The position numbers and the translations under genes were made by a program. 64,000 nt of DNA from VXNF01 sp965116465 (GTDB taxonomy: Bacteria; Actinomycetota; Acidimicrobiia; Acidimicrobiales; CATQHL01): assembly GCA_965116465.1 (NCBI GenBank), contig OZ220687.1, forward strand, positions 2,852,001 through 2,916,000. The letters run 5' to 3'. Shown piece by piece: positions 57,522 through 64,000 of the stretch; the first letter of the stretch is position 1; every line of letters begins with the position of its first letter. The notes under the pieces are model-generated. The model saw nothing but the letters and a program-made list of their open reading frames with translations, made no database searches and had not been told where the DNA came from.

Positions 57522-58817
57522 GTGGCGGGAGGCCCAAGGGCGGCGCCGAGTCGCGAGCAGGCCGCTCGGATCGCTCGGGGTATGCGGACCCGAGGTGGGC
57601 GGAGCCGCCGGCGAGCACCGGGGGCGGTGCGGCGAACGATCGCCCGGGGTATCCCGCGGTGTGCGCTGCCTGCCGGCGTCGTGCTCGGCGTCCTCGTGGC
57701 TGCGGTCGCGGGGCCGGCCGGGGTGTCGGCCGACACGTCCGGGGCGGGCCGAGCCTTGCCGAACGACCGGCTGATCCTGGAGCCGATCCAGACGCTGACG
57801 GGCAATCTGACGCCCAAGTCGATCGTGGCGTCGGGGACCGGGCTCTACTTCGCACAGAACATGATGTACACGCACACCATCTCGGTGTTCGACGAGACCA
57901 AGAAACTCGTCAAGACGATCCCCGATTCGGTGGACCTGAGGGCCTTCGGCTACGACGTCGCCGGCGACCGGTACCTGGGGGCGCCGGTCGAGGCCGCGTT
58001 CACCTCCGACGGCTCGTTCGCCTTCGTGTCCAACTACCGCATGTACGGCCCCGGCTACGACCCACGGGCCGGCAGCGACTCCTGCGGCAAGGACCAGGGC
58101 CAGGACAGCTTCGTCTACCGGATCGACACTGCGTCGCTCGAGATCGACCATCTCTACCCGGTCGGCCCCGTCCCGAAGTTCCTTGCCGTGACGCCCGACG
58201 ACCGTCTCCTCATCGTGTCCAACTGGTGCGGGTACGACGTCACGATCATCGATCTGGAGACGCACGTGCGCCTCGGCGAGATCGAGGTCGGCCGCTACCC
58301 CAGGGGCATCGCCGTGACGAGCGACGGCCGGCGGGCCTACGTCGCCGTGATGGGCTCGACAGACGTCGCGGTGGTCGACCTGCCCCCACGGCCGATCGGT
58401 CACCGGTTCGAGATGCCCCGCTCGCCGCGCCTGGTGAGGTACCTCGCCGGGGTCGGCCTGTCGCCACGCCATCTGGTTCTCAGCCCCGACGACCGAACCC
58501 TCTACGCCACCCTCAACGGGGAGGACGCGGTCGTGGCGGTGGACGTCGCGACCGGCGGTGTCGTGGACCGGGTGCGGACCGGGCACCGGCCCCGCAGCAT
58601 GGCCATCTCCGACGACGGGACGGCGCTGTACGTCGTGAACTACAGGTCGGACACGATGTACAAGATCGGCACCGCCGACCTCGCCGTCCTCCAGCGATTC
58701 GACACCGCACTCCGTCCCATCGGCATCACCTACGACCCGCTCAACGACGAGGTGTGGGTGGCGGCGTACTCCGGCGTGATCCACGTCTTCGTCGAGACCG
58801 AGCCGGAGCCTGGCTGA
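57522..58817 (+). CDS. Secreted YVTN-type beta-propeller protein
   Basis: A 431-residue exported protein. A basic N terminus leads to a membrane segment (GVVLGVLVAAVAGPAGVSAD). The rest consists of repeating propeller strands: FLAVTPDDRLLIVSNW, RGIAVTSDGRRAYVAVMGS, HLVLSPDDRTLYATLNGED and SMAISDDGTALYVVNYRSD, each with the SPDG..LYV pattern of YVTN/NHL-like blades. GTG 57522 or ATG 57582 may start it; neither has a clear ribosome site. Divergent from the RCC1-like gene with 121 bases between. The ligand is unknown. Confidence 0.83.
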   Translation: MAGGPRAAPSREQAARIARGMRTRGGRSRRRAPGAVRRTIARGIPRCALPAGVVLGVLVAAVAGPAGVSADTSGAGRALPNDRLILEPIQTLTGNLTPKSIVASGTGLYFAQNMMYTHTISVFDETKKLVKTIPDSVDLRAFGYDVAGDRYLGAPVEAAFTSDGSFAFVSNYRMYGPGYDPRAGSDSCGKDQGQDSFVYRIDTASLEIDHLYPVGPVPKFLAVTPDDRLLIVSNWCGYDVTIIDLETHVRLGEIEVGRYPRGIAVTSDGRRAYVAVMGSTDVAVVDLPPRPIGHRFEMPRSPRLVRYLAGVGLSPRHLVLSPDDRTLYATLNGEDAVVAVDVATGGVVDRVRTGHRPRSMAISDDGTALYVVNYRSDTMYKIGTADLAVLQRFDTALRPIGITYDPLNDEVWVAAYSGVIHVFVETEPEPG

Positions 58818-58980
58818 GGGTCCGGGGGCGCTCTAACCGGGTCCCGCGGCGGCCCCACCGTCACGGTCGCACCGTCGTGAGCGGTGGGCGCTCTCTCGAC
58901 GCCGCGGAGGCTCTGCGGGTTGGGGACTTGCCGGCGGTCGCGGCTAGCCTCGCAGCGATCTCGGGACAGAGGAGCATCCA

Positions 58981-60000
58981 GTGGCACGAATGCGCATGAA
59001 CCAGGCCATCGCGGCCGCCATCGGCGACGAGATGCGGGAGAACCCCGATGTCGTCACCTTCGGCGAGGACGTGGCGGTTGCCGGCGGGCCGTTCAAGACG
59101 TCCGACGGGCTGCTCGAGGAATTCGGCCCGCTGCGGGTCCGCGACACACCGATCGCCGAGATGGGCTTCATGGGCGCCGCCGTGGGGGCGGCTGCCACCG
59201 GGCTGCGGCCGGTCGCGGAGATCATGTTCGTGGAGTTCCTGGGCGTGGCGCTCGACCAACTGGTCACCGAGGCGGCCAAGTTCAACTACCTCTCGGGCGG
59301 GACCGTCCGGGTGCCGATGGTCATGCGTGCCTCCGTCGGCGCCGGCCTGGGATTCGGCTGCCAGCACTCGCAGGTGATGGAGTCGTGGATGGTGGGGTCG
59401 CCGGGCCTGAAGATCGTGGTGCTGTCGGGCCCGCACAATGCCTACGGCCTCATGCGGGCCGCGATCCGCGACGACAACCCGGTCGCGGTTCTCGAGCCGC
59501 GCATCCTCTACGCCGTCCGCGGCGACGTGACGACGGGTGTCGAGGGGATCATCCCGCTGGGTCAGGCGGCCACGGTGGCGAGCGGTGACGACATCACGCT
59601 GGTGTCGCTGGGATCAACGGTCCGCACGTGCATCGACGCCGCAGCGGGTGCCGACGGTTGGTCGGCCGATGTCATCGACCTGCAGACGCTTCAGCCATGG
59701 GACACCGACGCGGTCCTGGAGTCGGTGTCGCGCACCGGCCGGCTGGCGGTCGTGGAGGAGTGCCCGTACTCGGGCGGTTGGGGTGCCGACATCGTCGCCA
59801 CGGTGGTTGCCGAGGCGTTCGGTGACCTGAGTGCCCCGCCCATCCGGATGACCGCGCCCGACGTGCACGTTCCGTTCGGCAAGGAGTTGGAGCAGCGCTA
59901 CCTGCCGAGCGCTGAGTATGTGACGTCGCAGGTCGGAGAGTTGCTGGCGACCGGCGAGAGCCCGCCGCACTGGTGGGAGCGCGACGGGGCGCTCGTCTAG
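58981..60000 (+). CDS. 2-oxo acid/acetoin dehydrogenase E1 component, beta subunit
   Basis: The beta half of a thiamine-diphosphate E1 enzyme, 339 residues. MNQAIAAAIGDEMRENPDVV, FGEDVAVAGGPFKTSDGL, DTPIAEMGFMGAAVGAAATG and FVEFLGVALDQLVTEAAKF are typical of AcoB/PdhB/BkdB. The C-terminal transketolase domain has DLQTLQPWDTD and VVEECPYSGGWGADI. The start is GTG 58981, or ATG 58990. The order beta-alpha-lipoyl is unusual. Substrate (pyruvate, acetoin or another 2-oxo acid) is not clear; acetoin-type similarity seems best. Confidence 0.9.
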   Translation: MARMRMNQAIAAAIGDEMRENPDVVTFGEDVAVAGGPFKTSDGLLEEFGPLRVRDTPIAEMGFMGAAVGAAATGLRPVAEIMFVEFLGVALDQLVTEAAKFNYLSGGTVRVPMVMRASVGAGLGFGCQHSQVMESWMVGSPGLKIVVLSGPHNAYGLMRAAIRDDNPVAVLEPRILYAVRGDVTTGVEGIIPLGQAATVASGDDITLVSLGSTVRTCIDAAAGADGWSADVIDLQTLQPWDTDAVLESVSRTGRLAVVEECPYSGGWGADIVATVVAEAFGDLSAPPIRMTAPDVHVPFGKELEQRYLPSAEYVTSQVGELLATGESPPHWWERDGALV

Positions 60001-60036
60001 GACGCATGGCTACGCACGCACGGGAAGGGTGAACGC

Positions 60037-61020
60037 ATGAGCAGCGAAGTACTGGCACGACGGGAGGCGGTGCGTACCGACCGGACGGCGCGCTACGAGC
60101 GGATGGTGGAGATCCGGGCGCTCGAGGACGCCGTGCGCGGGCTCTTCGCCGAGGGTCTGGTGCATGGCACGACGCACACGTGCCAGGGTCAGGAGGCCGT
60201 CTCGGTCGGCGTGGCGTCGGCGCTGCGGCCCAGCGACACCGTGTGCTGCACGTACCGCGGCCACGGCATGGGGATGGCACTGGGTCTCACGTCACAGCAG
60301 GTGTGCGGTGAGATCATGGGCCGCGTCGTGGGCTCCATCGGCGGCGTGGGCGGCTCGATGCACCTCTGCGAGACCTCCATCGGGCTCCTGCCCACGTTCG
60401 CCATCGTCGGAGCGGGCGTGCCCGTGGCGGCCGGTGCCGCGCTCACGGCGCAGGTCCGCGGCACCGACGACGTGGCGGTGGCGGTGTTCGGCGACGGTGC
60501 CGCCAACATCGGTGCCTTCCACGAAGGGATCAACCTGGCGGCCATCTGGAAGCTGCCGGCCATCTTCATCTGCGAGAACAACCAGTACGGGGAGTACAGC
60601 CCGATTGCCGCGACCACCCCCATCGCCAACATCGCCGACCGGGCGGTGTCCTACGGGATCCCCGGTGAGGTGGTCGACGGGCAGGACGTCGACGCCACCT
60701 GCGCCGCCGTGGAAGCCGCGGCGGCCCGGGCGCGCGCCGGTGAGGGTCCCACCCTGCTGGAGATGAAGACCTACCGCTACGCCGGGCACTCCCGCTCCGA
60801 CACCGCTCCGTACCGGCCCGCCGGCGAGTTCGACAAGTGGTACGAGCGCGATCCCATCAACACGTTCGGAGCCCGCTTGGTGGACGAGGGCCTGCTGGCG
60901 CCCGGCGACACCGACGCCATCGCCGCTCGGATCGCCGCTGAGGTGGACGCCGCCATCGACGAGGTGAAGGACTCGGCGGCGCCGGGCGTGGCGAGCATGT
61001 TCCAGAACGTCCTGGTCTGA
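60037..61020 (+). CDS. 2-oxo acid/acetoin dehydrogenase E1 component, alpha subunit
   Basis: The cofactor-binding half of the E1 enzyme, 327 residues. The thiamine-diphosphate motif is GDGAANIGAFHEGINLAAIW ending in ENNQYGEYS (GDG-x-NN). RGHGMGMALGL and GGSMHLCETSIGLL carry the active-site loop, and YRYAGHSRSDTAPYR the phosphorylation-loop region of the family. ATG 60037 lies 36 bases after the beta gene. It resembles AcoA/PdhA of the two-subunit type. Confidence 0.92.
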   Translation: MSSEVLARREAVRTDRTARYERMVEIRALEDAVRGLFAEGLVHGTTHTCQGQEAVSVGVASALRPSDTVCCTYRGHGMGMALGLTSQQVCGEIMGRVVGSIGGVGGSMHLCETSIGLLPTFAIVGAGVPVAAGAALTAQVRGTDDVAVAVFGDGAANIGAFHEGINLAAIWKLPAIFICENNQYGEYSPIAATTPIANIADRAVSYGIPGEVVDGQDVDATCAAVEAAAARARAGEGPTLLEMKTYRYAGHSRSDTAPYRPAGEFDKWYERDPINTFGARLVDEGLLAPGDTDAIAARIAAEVDAAIDEVKDSAAPGVASMFQNVLV

Positions 61021-61037
61021 GCGGGGGAGGGTTGACG

Positions 61038-61274
61038 ATGCGCCAGATCGTGAAGCTGCCGAAGCTCGGCGACACGGCCAACGAGGTACTCGTCCTGGAG
61101 TGGAACGTCGGCCCGGGCGACGAGGTCGCCGTCGGTGACGCACTGATGCGGGTCGAGACCGACAAGGTGGAGGCCGATGTCCCCTCGCCGGTGGCGGGCA
61201 CGGTGGCCGAGTTGCGCGTCGAGGTCGAGGACGAGGTGGAGGTCGGCTCGGCGATCTGCGTGATCGACGCCTGA
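61038..61274 (+). CDS. Free-standing lipoyl-domain protein
   Basis: A 78-residue protein that is only a biotinyl/lipoyl carrier domain. KLPKLGDTANEVLVLEWNV and GDALMRVETDKVEADVPSPV hold the lipoylation site, the Lys of ETDKVEAD. E2 enzymes normally continue with an E3-binding domain and a catalytic acyltransferase core, both absent: a stop follows at 61274 and the next gene is on the other strand. It begins 17 bases after the E1 alpha stop and must serve as the swinging-arm carrier for an E2 encoded elsewhere, or for a different acceptor. Confidence 0.9.
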   Translation: MRQIVKLPKLGDTANEVLVLEWNVGPGDEVAVGDALMRVETDKVEADVPSPVAGTVAELRVEVEDEVEVGSAICVIDA

Positions 61275-61317
61275 GCGGCACCGGCTCCGGGCCTGAGGGG
61301 CTCGGGTCCCCGAGGCG

Positions 61318-62454
61318 TTACCCGCGGGGCGGGGCGAGCGTGTCGGCCATCAGCGCATCCACCACGGCCCGAAGCGCCTCGTCCTCCTTGGCGTCCTGCC
61401 CGAGAGCCTCCCGGTACACGGCCAGTTGGCGGTCGGCGGAGGTGCCTCGCTCGCAGATGGTGCCGATGTGCTCCAACTCCTCGGTGCAGCCGAGCGCCTC
61501 GGCGTCGGGCCGCACCAGTTCGACCATCTCGTCGGCCAGTTCCGCGACGGGCACCAGCTCGCCCCTGCCCAGGTCCAACAGCGTGCCAGTGGTGCCATAG
61601 CGCTGGGCTCGCCAGATGTTCTCGGCGACCAGGAAGTTGGCATAGCCGCGCCAGCGCTGGTTCTCCCGTTTCAGCCTCCACAGCATTCGCAGCAGGCACA
61701 CGTAGGCGGCGGCGATGGCGATGGTGTCGTCCATCCGGGTGGGCAGGTCGGTCACCCGGAGCTCGAGGGTGGGGTAGCGCTTCGAGGGGCGGACGTCCCA
61801 CCAGATCTTGGTGGAATCCTCGATGATGCCCGCCCGGATGAGCACGTCCACGTGGCGCTCGTATTCGGCCCAGGATTCGAACTTCTCCGGCAGGCCGGTG
61901 CGGGGCACGGTGTGGAAGACCGACGTTCGGTAGCTCTTGAGGCCCGTGTCCTGGCCCGACCAGAACGGTGACGACGTGGACAGCGCCAGCAGATGCGGCA
62001 GGAAGTAGGCGACCTGCCCCATGAGATCGATCCGCAGCTCGGGATCCTCGATGCCCACGTGCACGTGGAGGCCCGAGATCACCATGCGCCGGGTCGTGTA
62101 CTGCATGTCCTGCGCCAGGGCCCGGTATCGCTCGTTGTCGGTGAAGTGCTGCTGTTCCCACCTGGCGAAGGGGTGGGTGGATGCCGCGATGGGCGCCAGA
62201 CCGAAGTCCTCGGCGGCCTCGGCCACCGCGATGCGCAGCAGTCCCACATCGGCGCGGAGGTGCCTGACGTCCTCGCAGACGACTGTTCCGATCTCGAGTT
62301 GGGAGTCGAACAACTCCTGGCTCACCACGCCGTGACGGAGGTCGGCGACCCTCTCCATCAGGCCGGGCGGCTGCGCCACCAGGTCGCCGGTGTCCTGCTC
62401 GACGATGAGGTACTCCTCCTCGATTCCCATCGTCCACGAGGGTTCTGCGTGCAT
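61318..62454 (-). CDS. Carboxylate-amine ligase, YbdK/GCS2 family
   Basis: A 378-residue ATP-dependent ligase of the glutamate-cysteine ligase type 2 group. The start MHAEPSWTMGIEEEYLIVEQ carries the conserved GIEEE nucleotide/metal motif. GLHVHVGIEDPELRIDLM, LSTSSPFWSGQDTGLKSYR and KIWWDVRPSKRYPTLELRV, then ENIWRAQRYGTTGTLLDL, are standard landmarks. ATG 62454 is favoured over an upstream start that would run through the divergent promoter region. It joins glutamate to an amine or cysteine; the true acceptor is unknown. Confidence 0.9.
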   Translation of the reverse strand: MHAEPSWTMGIEEEYLIVEQDTGDLVAQPPGLMERVADLRHGVVSQELFDSQLEIGTVVCEDVRHLRADVGLLRIAVAEAAEDFGLAPIAASTHPFARWEQQHFTDNERYRALAQDMQYTTRRMVISGLHVHVGIEDPELRIDLMGQVAYFLPHLLALSTSSPFWSGQDTGLKSYRTSVFHTVPRTGLPEKFESWAEYERHVDVLIRAGIIEDSTKIWWDVRPSKRYPTLELRVTDLPTRMDDTIAIAAAYVCLLRMLWRLKRENQRWRGYANFLVAENIWRAQRYGTTGTLLDLGRGELVPVAELADEMVELVRPDAEALGCTEELEHIGTICERGTSADRQLAVYREALGQDAKEDEALRAVVDALMADTLAPPRG

Positions 62455-62540
62455 AGCGGGCGATCCTATTCCTCCCTGTGATGCACCTGGGGTTGCGCTC
62501 CGGCGAGGTGTGTCCGGGCTGTCGATGCCGGGGCCACTCC

Positions 62541-62546
62541 TATACT
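62541..62546 (+). promoter_or_regulatory. -10 box TATACT upstream of the enolase-superfamily gene
   Basis: A near-consensus -10 hexamer lies 29 bases before the GTG at 62576 in the 121-base divergent gap. The -35 region is poor (GCTGTC at 62519). It would give a short leader of about 22 bases. Confidence 0.4.
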
Positions 62547-62575
62547 TCCCCGAGCCGCTCGACAGGGAGAGCCCC

Positions 62576-63682
62576 GTGAAGATCGAACGAATCGAGGTCG
62601 TGCCTCTCGTCGTGCCCCTGGCCGAGACTTTCCGGGGCTCCAACTACTCGATGTCCGAGCGGGCGACGCTTATCACCCGCGTGTACACCGACGAGGGAAT
62701 CGTCGGCGAGGTCTACAACGGCGACGAGGTGCACACGCAGCACGAGATCGCCCGCATCATCACGACCGAGCTGCAGCCGGTGCTGCTCGGCCGCGACCCG
62801 CTGCTGGTGGAGGACTGCTGGAGCGCCATGGAGCCGCTCACATTCGACATCCTGCGCGATCGCAAGCTGGTGATCATGGCCATCGCCTGCGTCGACAGCG
62901 CCCTGTGGGACGTTGTGGGGAAGGCGGCGGACCTGCCGCTGTACCGCCTCTGGGGCGGCTACCGCGACGCCATGCCGATCATTGCGATCGGGGGCTATCA
63001 CGGGCGCTCGGACGACGAGTTGGCCGCCGAGATGCAGTACTACCGCGACATCGGCCTCGCCGGTTGCAAGACGAAGGTGGGCGGGCAGGCGCCGGAACTG
63101 GATGCGCACCGCTTCGAGGTGATGCGGGAGGCCGCCGGCGAGGGCTTCGTGCTCATGGCCGACGCCAACGGCGGCTACACCGTTGCCGAGGCGGTCCGCT
63201 TCGTGCGTCTCGTGGGTGCCGAGAACCTGCGCTGGTTCGAGGAGCCGGTGCGCTGGTTCAACGACACCCGGGGCATGCGCGACGTGCGCTACATGACCGG
63301 CGTGCCGGTGGCCGCCGGCCAGAGCGAGCTGTCACGCAAGGGGGCGGGCGAGTTGATGGCGGCCGGCGCCATCGACGTCTGCAACTTCGACGCCTCCTGG
63401 AGCGGCGGGCCCACCGAGTGGCGCCGCGTGGCCGGCATGGCCGCCATCCACGGCGTCGAGGTCGGCCACCACGAGGAGCCGCAGATCTCGGCCCACCTGC
63501 TGGCCTCCATCCCACACGGCACCTACGTGGAGTGCTTCCACCCGGACCGGGACCCGCTGTTCTGGAACCTCATGGCCAACCGCCCGGAGATCCGCGACGG
63601 CACGTACCCGCTGCCCCAGGGCCCGGGCTGGGGTATCGAACTCAACGCCGACTATGTGGAGCGTTACCGCGCCGACCGCTAG
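62576..63682 (+). CDS. Enolase-superfamily (mandelate racemase/muconate lactonising-like) enzyme
   Basis: A 368-residue barrel enzyme. GTG 62576 has AGGGAG six bases upstream. The KxK catalytic pair is in LAGCKTKVGG. Metal ligands are the Asp of VLMADANGGY, the Glu of LRWFEEPV and the Glu of VAAGQSELS. The C-terminal barrel strand has GVEVGHHEEPQISAHL, whose His may act as the second base. It differs clearly from the enzyme at 42767 (KTK versus KTGFGK), so they act on different sugar acids. The L-rhamnose mutarotase gene converges on it, which suggests a deoxy-sugar acid substrate. Confidence 0.9.
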   Translation: MKIERIEVVPLVVPLAETFRGSNYSMSERATLITRVYTDEGIVGEVYNGDEVHTQHEIARIITTELQPVLLGRDPLLVEDCWSAMEPLTFDILRDRKLVIMAIACVDSALWDVVGKAADLPLYRLWGGYRDAMPIIAIGGYHGRSDDELAAEMQYYRDIGLAGCKTKVGGQAPELDAHRFEVMREAAGEGFVLMADANGGYTVAEAVRFVRLVGAENLRWFEEPVRWFNDTRGMRDVRYMTGVPVAAGQSELSRKGAGELMAAGAIDVCNFDASWSGGPTEWRRVAGMAAIHGVEVGHHEEPQISAHLLASIPHGTYVECFHPDRDPLFWNLMANRPEIRDGTYPLPQGPGWGIELNADYVERYRADR

Positions 63683-63694
63683 GAGCGCGTCGCC

Positions 63695-64000
63695 TCAGTC
63701 GAGGTGCCAGACCTCGGGGGCCTCGTAGAGGTTGCCGTCGTCGTCGGTGAGGCTGACGATGACCTCCTCGAACCACTTGGACCAGCGGGCATTCACCTCC
63801 GCGTCGCCGATGTTGGCGAAGGCGGTGTCCTTGTCGGGATGGCACTCCACGTAGGCGATGATCTGGGTGCCGCGGCGGAACAGCGTGTAGTTCTTGAGAC
63901 CCGAGTCCTGGATCAACTCCACCAACTCGGGCCAGATCTCGTCGTGGCGACGCTTGTACTCGTCCTCCATTCCCTCGTAGATCTCGAACGTGAAACAGAA
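63695..64000 (-). CDS. rhaM: L-rhamnose mutarotase (5' partial)
   Basis: Interconverts the anomers of L-rhamnose or similar sugars. 102 codons are visible, and the frame is open to the window edge (FCFTFEIYEGMEDEYKRRHD), so the true start lies outside. RRHDEIWPELVELIQDSGLK holds the catalytic His, YTLFRRG..IIAYVE forms the central strand, and ARWSKWFEEVI and APEVWHLD end the ferredoxin-like fold. It converges with the enolase-superfamily gene, 12 bases apart. Confidence 0.92.
   Translation of the reverse strand, partial: FCFTFEIYEGMEDEYKRRHDEIWPELVELIQDSGLKNYTLFRRGTQIIAYVECHPDKDTAFANIGDAEVNARWSKWFEEVIVSLTDDDGNLYEAPEVWHLD

Overview
This 64 kb window comes from a GC-rich, gene-dense bacterial chromosome. 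Two WhiB iron-sulfur regulators, a DivIVA-domain protein, a UPF0182 membrane protein, a DUF222/HNH (13E12-type) nuclease, a YlbL-type protease, a DUF2342 protein and a Streptomyces-style tandem 11-nt PHO box point to Actinomycetota. MreB together with many short-chain dehydrogenases, enolase-superfamily sugar-acid enzymes and secreted propeller proteins suggests class Acidimicrobiia; the class level is inference. I saw no rRNA, tRNA or CRISPR array.

Layout. 1-0.6 kb: the end of a class II aldolase, then three inverted repeats. 0.9-4.8 kb (+): msrA-folD-icd-mdh. 10.4-4.8 kb (-): sdhC-sdhA-sdhB, a DUF368 lipid-carrier flippase, a superoxide dismutase and an SCP2 protein; the two runs converge on one hairpin. 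10.7-11.6 kb: whiB, tatA and a second whiB. 11.8-22.9 kb (+): a phosphate block of ppk1, pstS (behind a PHO box), pstC, pstA, pstB, phoU, surE and a PhoR/PhoP pair. It covers high-affinity uptake, polyphosphate storage, nucleotide salvage and regulation. 22.9-36.4 kb: an MFS protein, a DUF2342 pseudo-protease, a membrane-anchored SDR, moaE, a small membrane protein, mreB, a HEAT-repeat protein, YlbL, DivIVA, UPF0182 and a 4-coumarate-CoA-ligase-like enzyme.

36.5-53.7 kb is the accessory part. It holds a DUF222/HNH nuclease, an McrBC-type restriction pair whose McrB carries an Mrr-N-like domain, a sugar-acid module (two SDRs and an enolase-superfamily dehydratase), an unrecognised Cys-cluster protein, and a toxin-antitoxin strip (decayed Phd antitoxin, DUF433/DUF5615, RHH/MazF). 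Next come a DUF4143 ATPase, a 992-residue secreted SGNH hydrolase of mixed base composition, an IS3-family remnant and an intact SDR gene. The 3' end of that SDR gene recurs as two broken copies upstream, in the same orientation. The copies bracket the ATPase and the SGNH hydrolase like repeated insertion junctions.

53.9-64 kb: a Gfo/Idh/MocA oxidoreductase and a TIM-barrel isomerase, a secreted seven-repeat RCC1-like protein with a fresh 171-bp duplication, a secreted YVTN-type propeller, a thiamine-dependent dehydrogenase E1 beta/alpha pair with a free-standing lipoyl domain, a YbdK-type carboxylate-amine ligase, a second enolase-superfamily enzyme and the end of an L-rhamnose mutarotase gene. 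The window thus starts and ends in sugar catabolism genes.
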